Assembly: GCF_900100255.1 (NCBI RefSeq)
Contig: NZ_FMTS01000004.1
Span: 268,201 to 332,200 of the forward strand
Direction: 5' to 3'
DNA: 64,000 nt
Source: Asticcacaulis taihuensis
GTDB lineage: Bacteria > Pseudomonadota > Alphaproteobacteria > Caulobacterales > Caulobacteraceae
Shown in pieces: positions 35,353 to 45,091 of this stretch. The translations under genes and the position numbers were made by a program. Under the pieces are notes generated by a model, which saw only the letters and a program-made list of their open reading frames with translations, made no database searches and had not been told where the DNA came from. How positions within the stretch are numbered: position 1 is the stretch's first letter; each line of letters begins with the position of its first letter.

Positions 35353-37614
35353 TTAAGCAACGTCCCTTTGTGTTGTCAGCGCCCTCAACCAGAGTTGCGC
35401 CTCCGTCTGCGGCAATGGATGGCTGAACAGATACCCCTGACCGTAGCCACAACCATAGGACTTCAGAGCAGTCAGTTCATCTTCCTGCTCGATACCCTCT
35501 GCAACCACGTCGAGTTCCATAACCCGCGCGAGTAGCAGAATGGCCTGAACGATCGCGTTGTCATCAGGACGACGTAGACAACCGTTCACAAAGGTTCTGT
35601 CTATCTTGATGACGTCGACCGGGAAGGTTCTCAGGTGGCTCAGCGATGCGAAGCCAGTCCCGAAGTCATCGAGTGCGATACGCACACCCGCCGCTTTCAG
35701 CGCCTTTAAAGCCGAAAGGACTTTGTCTGAATCCTCATTTAGAAAGACGCGTTCGGTAATCTCGATTTCCAGGCTTTGCGGCGGCAGGCCGGCGGTCTGA
35801 AGCTTTCGAACGGTTTCATGAACGAAAGCGTCATTCTGGAATTCGCTCCCACTCAGATTCACGGCTATATGACCAAACGCCAGTGAGTTGGCGCGCCATT
35901 CCGCCGCCTGCCGTATCGCTTCGTCGATAACAAATGTACCTATGCGACGGGACAATTCCGGATCGTTTAAGGCAGCCTCGAATTCCCCCGGCGCTGTCAC
36001 GCTGCCGTCAGCCTTGCGTAGCCTGAGCAAGGCTTCAAACCCCACATGTGCGCCCGTGCTCAACGCCACCTTCGGCTGGTAAAACAGTTCCAGCTTATCT
36101 TTATTTAACGCGGTTGCTACGCCGATAACCGTTTCGATGCGACGTTTCGCGACCGATTTCATCTTTGGCGTGTAGACATGATACGTGTTCTTTCCGGAGT
36201 CTTTCGCCGCATAAAGGGCTAGGTCGGCTTCCGACAAAACGTCATCGGCATCGGCCGCCTCGCTTCCATTCCAGATCCGAAGCCCGACAGAAGCACTTAA
36301 CTGAAAAGACTGGCTCCGCCACGTAACCGGCTTGCGGAACTCAGAAACCAGCCTGCGGGCGATGGCCTCAAATTCGGCATGGTCCGTCACATTCGACATG
36401 AGTATGGCAAATTCATCCCCGCCTAAGCGGGCGACAATATCTGATTTCCGGCAGCACCGGCGAAGTCGGCGTCCCATGGTTTTGAGAATATGATCCCCCG
36501 CCTGATGGCCAAACGAGTCATTGACGTGTTTGAAACCGTCGAGATCGATCATAAACAGAGCCCTTAAACCCGCACCGCCCGGACTGAGGACGGCTTCGTC
36601 CAGGCTGGTGCGAAGGACATAGCGGTTTGACAGACCAGTCAGGGAATCTCGCGTCGCCAAGAACTGGGTCTGATCCCAAAGCTCGCGCTGCTCCGTTATA
36701 TCCTGCTTCATGCCGTAGCGGCGAACAATGACCCCATCCTCGACCTCGACCTCACAGGAGACCCGCATCCAGCGGCGCTGCCCATCTGCCAAGATAACCG
36801 GACCTTCAAATGTATAGCCCGTCAGATTGGCGTTAGATTTTTCTATTTCCTTTTGAAGCTTTTTTCTAACCGCCGGCGGATAGAGATTATAAATGTCTTC
36901 GGGATCGACGGGCACCGTGTTTGACATCCCATGGATATCATACATGCCTTTCGTCCAGACGAGATCGCCCGTGACCGGGTTAATTTCCCAGGCCCCGATC
37001 TTGGCGAGCTTTGATGCCTGTTCGAAAACACGATTTTGCCTGGAAATTTCAAGCATCTGCTGCTTTATCAGGACTGTTTGCTGCGCTTGGGTTTCCATCA
37101 AAGCGACGATCTGGTTGGCCTTCTCGCGCTGCTCGTACAGCGACCGGACGACCAGGGCCAGGTCTTCAAGTTTACGTATGTCGTCGTCCGAAAAACGCCT
37201 GGGCTCGCGATCAATCACGCAAATCGTCCCAAGAGGCAGGCCCTGTTGCAAACTCACAGGCACGCCCGCATAAAATCGTATATGCGGCGATCCGGTCACC
37301 AGTTCGTTAGCAATAAACCGGTCGTCAAGCCAGGTGTCGTTAACGACGAAAGGGACGTTCAGTGCGACCGGATAATTGCAAAACGCTTCACTGCGAACGG
37401 TCTCTGTTACGTCCAGGCCGCATCTCGCCTTGAACCATTGACGATCCTTGTCGAGCAGGCACACCAAAGCGATCGGGACATTGAACATGGACTGCGCCAA
37501 ACGCGCAACCGCCTCGAATTCAGGTTCTGGCTGGGTATCAAGTATTTTAAGGTCGCACAAAGCGTCAACTCTTTGCGCCTCATTTTCTCTGACGGGGTAG
37601 AAACTGGACGCCAT
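35353..37614 (-). CDS. GAF-PAS-GGDEF-EAL cyclic-di-GMP enzyme
   Basis: A 753-residue cytoplasmic protein. Domains in order: GAF (about 20-160), a coiled coil (about 160-205), PAS with PAC (about 205-312), GGDEF (about 320-480) and EAL (about 495-745). LGGDEF (398-402) is intact and preceded by the RKSD inhibitory site with the canonical five-residue spacing, so product-inhibited cyclase activity is expected. The EAL part keeps FEALLRL, NLSGSEF, EITE, DDFGTGFAS and EGIE, so phosphodiesterase activity is also likely. No membrane segments were seen. Ligands of GAF and PAS are unknown. Confidence 0.92.
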   Translation of the reverse strand: MASSFYPVRENEAQRVDALCDLKILDTQPEPEFEAVARLAQSMFNVPIALVCLLDKDRQWFKARCGLDVTETVRSEAFCNYPVALNVPFVVNDTWLDDRFIANELVTGSPHIRFYAGVPVSLQQGLPLGTICVIDREPRRFSDDDIRKLEDLALVVRSLYEQREKANQIVALMETQAQQTVLIKQQMLEISRQNRVFEQASKLAKIGAWEINPVTGDLVWTKGMYDIHGMSNTVPVDPEDIYNLYPPAVRKKLQKEIEKSNANLTGYTFEGPVILADGQRRWMRVSCEVEVEDGVIVRRYGMKQDITEQRELWDQTQFLATRDSLTGLSNRYVLRTSLDEAVLSPGGAGLRALFMIDLDGFKHVNDSFGHQAGDHILKTMGRRLRRCCRKSDIVARLGGDEFAILMSNVTDHAEFEAIARRLVSEFRKPVTWRSQSFQLSASVGLRIWNGSEAADADDVLSEADLALYAAKDSGKNTYHVYTPKMKSVAKRRIETVIGVATALNKDKLELFYQPKVALSTGAHVGFEALLRLRKADGSVTAPGEFEAALNDPELSRRIGTFVIDEAIRQAAEWRANSLAFGHIAVNLSGSEFQNDAFVHETVRKLQTAGLPPQSLEIEITERVFLNEDSDKVLSALKALKAAGVRIALDDFGTGFASLSHLRTFPVDVIKIDRTFVNGCLRRPDDNAIVQAILLLARVMELDVVAEGIEQEDELTALKSYGCGYGQGYLFSHPLPQTEAQLWLRALTTQRDVA

Positions 37615-37686
37615 TATACACCACGCTTACTATTACAATTGAAGGAAGGCCTTTAGACCAACCGAACCGGCAGGCCGTCTGAGGGA

Positions 37687-38466
37687 TCAGGCGCAGGCCC
37701 TGTTTTCCGGCTGCTTCGACGTCGGCCAGACAGGATTTGTAAGGGCGGCGACAGATGGCTTGCCGAGCAGGTAGCCCTGCATGAGTTCGACGCCCATATC
37801 GCGCAGAACATCAAATTCCCCCGCCGTCTCAATACCTTCACATATCACCCGGATATCCAGGTCTTTCAGCATCGCTAATGTATTGCTAAGGATAGTGCGC
37901 TTTACACGGTCCGTATCGATGTCGCGGATAAGTTCCATATCGATCTTGACGAGATCCGGCTGAAATTTCGACAGCAAGCCCAGGCCCGCATAGCCTGAGC
38001 CGAAATCATCGATGGCTGTCTGGAACCCCATTGCACGATATGAGCGCAGGATATTCAGCAGATGGTCGGTATCCAGCTTTTCGGTTTCGGTGAATTCGAA
38101 AATGATCCGTTTTAACGGGAAATCATATTTCATCGCCGTCGCCAGGGTCAGGCGGATACAGGCCCGCGGCTCATAAACGGCATTGGGGAGAAAGTTGATC
38201 GACAGGCTTGTGCCGTCATCGGCAAACTTCAATCCCGCAGCCAGTTCGATCGCTTTGACGCGGCAGGTCTGGTCAAAAGCGTAACGATTTTGATCAGATA
38301 CCTGTCCCAGAATGTGGCCGGCCCCCTCGCCATTAATTCCGCGCACCAGCGCTTCCTGCGCGAACACGGTGCCATCAGCGACGTTCAAGATTGGCTGAAA
38401 AGCCATCGTGATAGGCATTTCAAAGCCGGCGCCATCCTGGCAGCCGATGCACTTCTGACCACTCAT
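37687..38466 (-). CDS. stand-alone EAL-domain phosphodiesterase-like protein
   Basis: A 259-residue EAL protein. Catalytic marks are present: AQEALVRG, SINFLPNAV, IFEFTETE, TAIDDFGSGYAGL, LVKIDMELIR, and ICEGIETAGE. The style of the domain (FQPILNVADGTVFAQEALVRG) resembles the EAL half of BLUF-EAL proteins such as YcgF/BlrP1. This fits a split BLUF plus EAL system with the BLUF gene three genes away. Ribosome site AGGGAGG precedes the start. Four cysteines in the first ten or so residues (QKCIGCQDG) are unusual. Confidence 0.87.
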   Translation of the reverse strand: MSGQKCIGCQDGAGFEMPITMAFQPILNVADGTVFAQEALVRGINGEGAGHILGQVSDQNRYAFDQTCRVKAIELAAGLKFADDGTSLSINFLPNAVYEPRACIRLTLATAMKYDFPLKRIIFEFTETEKLDTDHLLNILRSYRAMGFQTAIDDFGSGYAGLGLLSKFQPDLVKIDMELIRDIDTDRVKRTILSNTLAMLKDLDIRVICEGIETAGEFDVLRDMGVELMQGYLLGKPSVAALTNPVWPTSKQPENRACA

Positions 38467-38847
38467 ACCAGACCTCCCTTACTTTTGAACTGAAAGGGTA
38501 CGTCAGACCGGTAAAAATTCAGCGAACAGCCTTCAATTTAAAGATATAATGGTCAACCTTTGAGGATCCCCCCCCACATCCGTCTCGCTAATGATGCCCC
38601 AAAGACTTGAACAATCGGGACATCTCTAGGGTCACAATCTAGGCCAAGCGAGTGACCTCGAACCGGTTGAAACGATATAAGGCGCGCTTTTGCTAACCGG
38701 GTTTTAGCCATAACTCAGGATGAAAGGCATTCCGCTCCTTTTACGCCACGTTGTGCGACGGCCTCACATTGCTATTTTATGGCCTGAGCCTCCATTACAG
38801 GTATGGCCGCATGCCCTGCGTGGTCGGCCAATCAAAAGGAGACGATC
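38467..38847. other. intergenic region without a gene
   Basis: This 380-base gap between the EAL gene and the DUF2171-like gene contains stops in all frames and no RNA motif I recognise. It should include both divergent promoters. Confidence 0.6.
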
Positions 38848-39105
38848 ATGGCAGAAGTTGCAGATATTAAAGAACACGCTGAAATCATTGGCGCCGATGG
38901 TGTTCACGTCGGTACGGTGGACCACGTCGACGGTGGCCGCATCAAACTCACCAAGCTGGACCCGGAAAGCAATACGCATAAGGGGCATCACCATTATATC
39001 GATTTGGGCCTGGTTGCGGGCATCGACGGGGACAGGGTGCGGCTTTCCGCCAACGCTGACGTCGCCGTGGCGCTCGAAGAAGAGGAAGACGGCAAAAACA
39101 TCTGA
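38848..39105 (+). CDS. DUF2171-like small stress protein
   Basis: An 85-residue acidic protein. IKEHAEIIGADGVHVGTVD and LDPESNTHKGHHHYIDLGLV match the DUF2171/PRC-barrel-like pattern. The start at 38848 follows AAAGGAG; an upstream Met at 38803 and a different frame from 38720 are not supported. Function unknown, often associated with stress-related genes. Confidence 0.8.
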   Translation: MAEVADIKEHAEIIGADGVHVGTVDHVDGGRIKLTKLDPESNTHKGHHHYIDLGLVAGIDGDRVRLSANADVAVALEEEEDGKNI

Positions 39106-39321
39106 TCCCTCATTTCTACAACGCGATTACGTCGGTACTTATCAAGACCAGAAAGACAGACCTGTCTCGACGGGTATCGGGCCACGAACAGATGCCAAGG
39201 TCCTCAGACAGGGACTCAAGGTGGGGCTGTCCGGCCGCGTGCCTGCGACATGGTGAGACGGGTGGCGCATTGGCTTGGCGTTACGTGCCAAATCCTTATA
39301 AAATAAATGCTAGTTTAGCGA

Positions 39322-39510
39322 ATGACACATACCCCAATCGCTATCGCTAAAACCCCACATCCTTTCGGTCTCTACACCGGACTTGTTCTCGCCCTGATCG
39401 TTATAGCGGGTATCGCCATGGTGTTTATCAATGCCGATACCGACGCCCACCGCGTTTCGGTAGGCATTCAGAACGCGCATATCGACGGGATGGACGCGCC
39501 GCGACCATGA
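39322..39510 (+). CDS. possible small single-pass membrane protein
   Basis: A 62-residue frame with one hydrophobic segment (GLYTGLVLALIVIAGIAMVFI). No ribosome site is seen upstream, so expression is uncertain. No family recognised. Confidence 0.4.
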   Translation: MTHTPIAIAKTPHPFGLYTGLVLALIVIAGIAMVFINADTDAHRVSVGIQNAHIDGMDAPRP

Positions 39511-39707
39511 ATTAGGGCGGATAGCCCTACAAGACAGCAAGACGTCGCGTGCCATGGTTCACGTTCACGTCCGTTGGCCATTCCTGTAGAATGCAAGCCG
39601 TTCCGATTAAACACAGGCAAGCCCGACTTAGCGAGCGGTCAAACCAACAGTGCAAATGGCGCCTCGATCCCGACGCAGGGGCCCGGCTCCTCAATCAGGA
39701 AATTTTC

Positions 39708-39962
39708 ATGAGCCTTGAAACACTTATTATTTGGCTTGTAATTGGCGCGATCGCCGGTTGGATTGCGGGCGCCATTGTCAAGGGCGGCGGTTTCGGCCTT
39801 ATCGGCGATATCATCGTGGGTATTGTTGGCGCCGTCATCGGTGGCTGGTTGGCCGGCGTTTTGGGCATACATATCGGCGGCGGTGTTGTTGCCACGATCA
39901 TTACGGCGACCGGCGGGGCCATTGTGCTTCTCTTACTCGTGAGACTGATCCGGCGGGCCTGA
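39708..39962 (+). CDS. GlsB/YeaQ/YmgE family membrane protein
   Basis: An 84-residue Gly-rich protein with three membrane segments: LIIWLVIGAIAGWIAGAIVKG, DIIVGIVGAVIGGWLAGVLG and VATIITATGGAIVLLLLV. This is the pattern of transglycosylase-associated (YeaQ/YmgE) stress proteins. The start at 39708 follows AGGAA; the frame upstream is not homologous. Confidence 0.88.
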   Translation: MSLETLIIWLVIGAIAGWIAGAIVKGGGFGLIGDIIVGIVGAVIGGWLAGVLGIHIGGGVVATIITATGGAIVLLLLVRLIRRA

Positions 39963-40127
39963 TCCGGCGGCGCCTGGTGAAGGATGGGGCGGAGTGAAAC
40001 GTGCTTTCGCATGATCGAATCCGATCAGCTTTTATCGCAGGGATCCGCGCCCGCCTTTGGCGGAGACCGCGCCTTGTTTTGCCCGGCCTCAGCCATAAAA
40101 TCCTGAGGTGCAGGATCGCCCGGAATC

Positions 40128-40160
40128 AAAAAGGCCGAACCCAAGGGTTCGGCCTTTAAA
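40128..40160 (-). terminator. terminator of the cold-shock gene
   Basis: GGCCGAACCC (40133-40142) and GGGTTCGGCC (40145-40154) form a strong stem, followed on the minus strand by a T-run. It lies 29 bases beyond the cold-shock stop. Confidence 0.85.
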
Positions 40161-40188
40161 ATAAATTGCGCTGATTGACGCGAAAGAC

Positions 40189-40398
40189 TTATGCCGCTTC
40201 GAGTTGCTCGGCCGACATCTTGCCGGACTTCGCGTCGCGTTGCAGCTCATAGGTGATTTGCTGACCCTCGTTGAGGCCATTCATGCCTGCGCGTTCAACC
40301 GCGCTGATATGAACAAAGACATCCTGGCCGCCATTTGACGGTTCGATGAAACCAAAACCCTTTGTGGAATTAAACCACTTAACTGTACCTGCGCTCAT
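40189..40398 (-). CDS. CspA-family cold-shock protein
   Basis: A 69-residue single-strand nucleic-acid-binding protein. [17 protein letters not shown] (RNP1) and [11 protein letters not shown] (RNP2) are intact. The C-terminus matches CspA homologues. A long AT-rich upstream region (40399-40640) could be a structured 5' leader of the kind seen in cold-shock genes. Confidence 0.95.
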   Translation of the reverse strand: MSAGTVKWFNSTKGFGFIEPSNGGQDVFVHISAVERAGMNGLNEGQQITYELQRDAKSGKMSAEQLEAA

Positions 40399-40753
40399 AA
40401 TGAACCCTTTTCAATGACAGTATTATACGTACCCATGCGAATGCATGGGCACCTCTCGAACAAATTTTGAATGGGGATTCGCTAGGTGCGCTTGTTAAGC
40501 ACAAAAGAAAACGGCAGACAATCTACGTCGAAGGCACATATATACTACATTTTTCTTGAAGGTCAACTATCAAATAAATTATTTTCAAAATTATAATATC
40601 GAACAAACGCTGAAATTAAAGTATCATAAAAATAATAAAGGGGGCACTATTTTCATTCCACCTTCGACGCGTACCGGTATTTCTTAAAAACCAAAAAGGC
40701 AATGCGTGCCCCGCAGGCCCTGACGCCGGAGAATGCGACGGAGGGAAGAAAGT
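40399..40753. other. AT-rich divergent intergenic region
   Basis: No gene is visible. It is markedly AT-rich (40530-40640) compared with its surroundings and likely contains the csp leader and the histidine-kinase promoter. Confidence 0.6.
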
Positions 40754-41935
40754 ATGCGTTTGTCGGTTTTTATAAGAGAAAACACCGATCGGATTATCAA
40801 GGATTGGGAAGCCTTCGGGCGCACCATTACCACTGACAACGGTCCACTGACTCCGTTCAGGTTACGCGATCATATCATGGCCATCCTTGCTTTTATCGCC
40901 GACGACATGGACTCTTCACAGTCCAGGGCAGAACAGGTCAAAAAATCGCGTGGGGAAAAGCCGCACAGTCTTAAAACCACCGCCGCTGAGGTCCACGCGT
41001 CCTCTCGCCACGACGACGGATATGACATGGATCAAATGGTCTCTGAATATCGGGCCTTACGCGCAAGCATCGTAAAACTGTGGCTGACGCAGCAGACAGC
41101 CCGTTCAGATACCGATATTGCCGACCTCACACGCTTTCACGAGGCCATCGATCAGAGTCTGACCGAGTCTATTCGCGGCTACACGGTAAAGCTTGATGCG
41201 GCGCGCAATCTCTTTTTGGGTATTCTCGGTCACGACATACGCAATCCACTCGGCGCGATTTCCATGTCGGCACAGGTCATGCTGAGAATGGGACCCTCTG
41301 GCGAACGCGAGAAGATGATGCTGAACCAGATCCGCGAGAGCACCGAGCGTGCAAATGAAATTGTCAGCAACCTGCTCGATCTGATGCGCTCGCGACTGGG
41401 AACCGGGCTCCCAATCATACGGACGTTAATGGACGTCGGCTCGATGGGGCAGAAGATCGTCGATGAGATGAGGTCGATGCACCCTCACCGACAGTTCGCC
41501 ATTGATATCCAGCGTAATCTGGCCGGAGAGTGGGACGCGCCGAGACTGGGACAGGTTCTCTCAAACCTGTTGAGCAATGCTGTTCAGTACGGCTTCACAG
41601 ACTCGCCCATAACGGTCAGAATTGCAGGACTGCCTGATCGGGTGGAAATGTCCGTACACAATTCGGGCACGCCCATCCCCAAAGAGGCCGCCGCCCGGAT
41701 TTTTGACGCTCTGACCCGCGTTCAGGTCGGCGAAACCGGCGAACACAACGCCGATACCCAGAACCTGGGTCTCGGCCTTTACATTACCAAACAGATTATA
41801 ATCGCGCATGGCGGAACCATATCCGTCACTTCCGATGACACGGCAACGGTCTTTACGACAGTCCTGCCACGTCAGGTATCGGTAATTTCGACCTGTCGTC
41901 AGGCAATCGACGGTCCCCAACGGTATCCTTACTAA
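40754..41935 (+). CDS. soluble histidine kinase with RsbRD-like sensor
   Basis: A 393-residue kinase. The N-terminal ~150 residues resemble the RsbRD/globin-like sensor fold (RENTDRIIKDWEAFGR). The dimerisation/phosphoacceptor box is FLGILGHDIRNPLGAIS (His about 165). The ATP-binding domain has LLSNAVQYG (N box) and NLGLGLYITKQII (G2 box). The start at 40754 follows GGAGGGAAG. No membrane segments, so it senses in the cytoplasm. A receiver-only protein follows 94 bases downstream. Confidence 0.85.
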   Translation: MRLSVFIRENTDRIIKDWEAFGRTITTDNGPLTPFRLRDHIMAILAFIADDMDSSQSRAEQVKKSRGEKPHSLKTTAAEVHASSRHDDGYDMDQMVSEYRALRASIVKLWLTQQTARSDTDIADLTRFHEAIDQSLTESIRGYTVKLDAARNLFLGILGHDIRNPLGAISMSAQVMLRMGPSGEREKMMLNQIRESTERANEIVSNLLDLMRSRLGTGLPIIRTLMDVGSMGQKIVDEMRSMHPHRQFAIDIQRNLAGEWDAPRLGQVLSNLLSNAVQYGFTDSPITVRIAGLPDRVEMSVHNSGTPIPKEAAARIFDALTRVQVGETGEHNADTQNLGLGLYITKQIIIAHGGTISVTSDDTATVFTTVLPRQVSVISTCRQAIDGPQRYPY

Positions 41936-42029
41936 TTATCCGGTATCCCTGATCCATGTTGATCAGTCCTCCTGGCGGTTCCGGTCCAGCACAAGCCACC
42001 GATTGAAATAGCCAGTCTAGGATATCCAG

Positions 42030-42434
42030 ATGCCCCCTTCCCCGAACATAATCAGCGCCCCCCGGACCAAGATTCTCGTGGTGGACGACAATCGCCCCGC
42101 GGCTATGAGTTTAACCTGGGCGATGGAGACGCAAGGCTACGACGTCATGACCTGTTTTGACGGACCTGAAGCCCTATCCATCGCCGACGACTTTCTGCCG
42201 CAAGTCATCCTGCTGGATATCGGTATGCCCGTAATGGACGGTCTTGAAGTCTGCCGCCGCATTCGCGCCGATCCCTTGCTAAGTGGCACTGTCGTCTACG
42301 CCCAGACGGCCTGGGGCGATGCTCTAATGCGCAAGCAAACCCGGGAAGCCGGCTTCGATCGCCATATCACCAAACCCATAAATCTCGATTCCCTCTTAGT
42401 ACTCATCGGGTCCGATGAGCAGAGACGCCATTAG
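42030..42434 (+). CDS. single-domain response regulator
   Basis: A 134-residue receiver domain without output. The acid pocket is in ILVVDDN, the phospho-Asp in LLDIGMPVMDG, Thr in YAQTAWG, and Lys in HITKPI. It probably takes phosphate from the histidine kinase upstream and relays it elsewhere. Confidence 0.88.
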   Translation: MPPSPNIISAPRTKILVVDDNRPAAMSLTWAMETQGYDVMTCFDGPEALSIADDFLPQVILLDIGMPVMDGLEVCRRIRADPLLSGTVVYAQTAWGDALMRKQTREAGFDRHITKPINLDSLLVLIGSDEQRRH

Positions 42435-42465
42435 GCATATGAGCACTTGCGAGAGAACCAAAGGC

Positions 42466-43392
42466 TTACCCGGCGGCACTCGCAATGTCTTGCGATATAC
42501 TTAGAACGCGCTTTTGCAGTCTCGGTGCAACGAAATCGAGGAAAGCCCGCAATTTCAACGGCTGCTGCTGGTGCGGAGCGTGGACGAGGTGCACCGGCAA
42601 CGCCGGAGGCGTCCAATCCGCCAATATCGGCAACAGTAAACCCGCCCTGATGCTGGCTGCCGCCTGGTAGGACAGCACCCGGGCAATTCCCACGCCCGCG
42701 ATCGCACCGGCGACGACGCCTTCCGCGGTGCTGACCGAAAAGCGAGGATTAATCGTAACTTGCCGCAGGGTATTTCCTTCGACGAATGGCCATTCCCGGT
42801 ACCGCTGCAGGCCTTCGAACGCGATGCAGTCATGTTCGGCAAGCGCATCAGGTGTCTCAGGCCTGCCCCGACGTTCAAAATAATCCGGGCTACCGCAGAT
42901 AACCCATCGGATCTCGCCGACCCTGCGTGCGACCAGAGCACTATCCGGCAGGCGACCGATTCTGACCGCGACGTCGACATGGCTTTCTACGAGATCAATG
43001 ACACTGTCGGACAGAACGAGGCGCACTGTCACGTCGGGATAGGCGGCGAGAAAATCGTGGACGATCGGCGCGACATTGAGTGTACCGAACGCGATGGGCG
43101 CCGTGACGAGCAATTCGCCACGCGGTGCACGGTACTCCCCGGACGCAGCGCGCTCCGCTTCGGATAATTCCTCAAGCACCCTCCGAGCTGAAGCGATATA
43201 GGCCGTACCAGCCTCGGTAAGCAGGAGTTTGCGGCTTGTGCGAACGACGAGTTGCGAACCGAGAAAGGCCTCAAGATCGGAAACGCGGCGGCTAACGGTT
43301 GGAAGGGGTACGTTAAGGGATCGGGATGCTGCCGACAAGCTTCCGCCATCCACTGCCGCGACCAGCGTGCGCATAGCCTCGAACCTGTCCAT
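42466..43392 (-). CDS. LysR-family transcriptional regulator
   Basis: A 308-residue regulator. The N-terminal helix-turn-helix is GSLSAASRSLNVPLPTVSRRVSDLEAF (with the usual Arg-rich end), followed by a substrate-binding domain. It is of the AaeR/DsdC-like single-gene type that often activates a divergent gene. It faces the AhpD-like gene across 114 bases and probably controls that cluster. Inducer unknown. Confidence 0.9.
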   Translation of the reverse strand: MDRFEAMRTLVAAVDGGSLSAASRSLNVPLPTVSRRVSDLEAFLGSQLVVRTSRKLLLTEAGTAYIASARRVLEELSEAERAASGEYRAPRGELLVTAPIAFGTLNVAPIVHDFLAAYPDVTVRLVLSDSVIDLVESHVDVAVRIGRLPDSALVARRVGEIRWVICGSPDYFERRGRPETPDALAEHDCIAFEGLQRYREWPFVEGNTLRQVTINPRFSVSTAEGVVAGAIAGVGIARVLSYQAAASIRAGLLLPILADWTPPALPVHLVHAPHQQQPLKLRAFLDFVAPRLQKRVLSISQDIASAAG

Positions 43393-43506
43393 ACTCCCTC
43401 TCGTTTTATGGAAGTGAGACTTTCGTACTTAGCATCTGACTGCGAAATGCGGAGGGGTCTAATTCTATGACGCCACAACAACTCAACCTGTCAAGGAGAC
43501 AAGCAC

Positions 43507-44061
43507 ATGTCACGCATTCCCACTCCCGCCATCGAACAGACCCCGGAAAAATCCCAGCCCCTGCTTGCGGCGGTTCGGAAGCAACTCGGCTCCGTTCCCA
43601 ACCTCTTTCGCATCGTCGCCAACAGCCCGGCGGCACTGGAAGGCTATCTAGGCCTCTCCGGCGCGCTTGGCCAAGGCGCGCTGGCTGCGCAGACCCGTGA
43701 GCGAATTGCGCTGGCGATCGCAGAGGTGAATGATTGCGGCTACTGCCTTTCGGCCCATACTTACATCGCACGCAACCTCGCCAAGCTGGACGATGCGGAA
43801 ATTACCGCCAACCTCAATGGCGCCTCCAACGATGTCAAGGCGGATGCCGCCGTGCGCTTCGCTGTTAAGCTGGCCCGAGAACGCGGGCAGACGAGCGATG
43901 CCGATATCGCAGCGCTCAAGGACACCGGATACGCCGACGCCGAGATCGTCGAAATCATCGCTCATGTCGCGCTCAATACCTTCACCAACTACGTCAATGA
44001 AGCGCTGAAGACCGAAATCGACTTCCCGATCGTGACGGTTCGTGCAGGCGCCGCAGCTTAA
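43507..44061 (+). CDS. AhpD-like/carboxymuconolactone decarboxylase family protein
   Basis: A 184-residue helical protein with the redox motif NDCGYCLSAH (CxxC followed by His), as in AhpD-type alkylhydroperoxidases. Preceded by AAGGAG. First gene of a plus-strand set after the divergent LysR gene. A role in peroxide or aldehyde detoxification is likely but not proven. Confidence 0.87.
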   Translation: MSRIPTPAIEQTPEKSQPLLAAVRKQLGSVPNLFRIVANSPAALEGYLGLSGALGQGALAAQTRERIALAIAEVNDCGYCLSAHTYIARNLAKLDDAEITANLNGASNDVKADAAVRFAVKLARERGQTSDADIAALKDTGYADAEIVEIIAHVALNTFTNYVNEALKTEIDFPIVTVRAGAAA

Positions 44062-44146
44062 TCCTTTCTCCAACCAAGGTACCAAGATGCCGGCGCTGCC
44101 GCGTCGGCAAACCCTTACCCATACCTTCAAATCTAGGAGACTTCCT

Positions 44147-45007
44147 ATGACCATTCGTTTCAACACCGTCGATGTCGATGGCCTCAAGCTGTTCTACCGC
44201 GAGGCCGGCGACGTAGACCGCCCCACAGTACTGCTGCTGCACGGCTTCCCAAGCGCCAGCCACATGTTCCGTGACCTGATCCCCGAACTCTCCCAGCACT
44301 ATCACGTCGTCGCACCGGACTTGCCCGGCTTCGGCATGACGGAACAGCCTGCCCGCGACCAGTTCGGCTATACGTTCGAGAACATCACGAACGTCGTCGA
44401 CCGCTTTATTGAGGTCCTCGGCCTGACGAGATTCGCCATCTATGTGTTCGACTACGGCGCTCCCGTGGGCTTCCGGCTGGCGGTCAAGCACCCCGAGCGG
44501 ATCACGGCGATCGTCACCCAGAACGGCAACACCTATGTCGAAGGGGTATCTGACGCCTTCGCGCCGGTGATGGCCTATTGGAACGAGCCGACTAAAGCCA
44601 ACCGCGACGCGCTACGTTGCTTCCTGGCGCCCGAGACGACCCTCTTCCAATATACCCACGGGGTCGATGATCCGACAATAGTCTCGCCCGACGGCCGCAA
44701 CCTTGATGATTTTTATCTGTCGCGACCCGGCAACGACGAAATCCAGCTCGATCTGATGCTCGATTACCAGACCAATGTTGCGCTTTACGACACTATCCAG
44801 GCCTACCTGCGTGCGCATCAGCCGCCAGTGCTGGCGATCTGGGGCAAGAATGACCCGTTCTTCATACCGGCGGGCGCCGAGGCGTTCAGGCGCGATGTGC
44901 CGGCGGCGGACGTTCGCTTTGTCGAGAGTGGACACTTTGCCCTCGAAACCCACGCTGCCGAGATCGGCGCTGCGATGCGCGAATTCCTCGGCAAGCATAT
45001 CGGCTGA
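44147..45007 (+). CDS. alpha/beta hydrolase, epoxide-hydrolase/dehalogenase-like
   Basis: A 286-residue hydrolase. HGFPSASHMF is the oxyanion loop, and YVFDYGAPVG carries an Asp at the nucleophile position, as in epoxide hydrolases and haloalkane dehalogenases rather than Ser esterases. The His is in ESGHFALE. The start at 44147 follows AGGAG; the frame upstream overlaps the AhpD-like gene and is not homologous. It probably acts on a small xenobiotic; substrate unknown. Confidence 0.85.
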   Translation: MTIRFNTVDVDGLKLFYREAGDVDRPTVLLLHGFPSASHMFRDLIPELSQHYHVVAPDLPGFGMTEQPARDQFGYTFENITNVVDRFIEVLGLTRFAIYVFDYGAPVGFRLAVKHPERITAIVTQNGNTYVEGVSDAFAPVMAYWNEPTKANRDALRCFLAPETTLFQYTHGVDDPTIVSPDGRNLDDFYLSRPGNDEIQLDLMLDYQTNVALYDTIQAYLRAHQPPVLAIWGKNDPFFIPAGAEAFRRDVPAADVRFVESGHFALETHAAEIGAAMREFLGKHIG

Positions 45008-45091
45008 GCCACCTGTCCGGGCGCACCGGTCTGCGCCAGGACCTGGCAGCCAGGAACCGTGACCGTCCATCTGAATTTCTGAAGATCAGCC

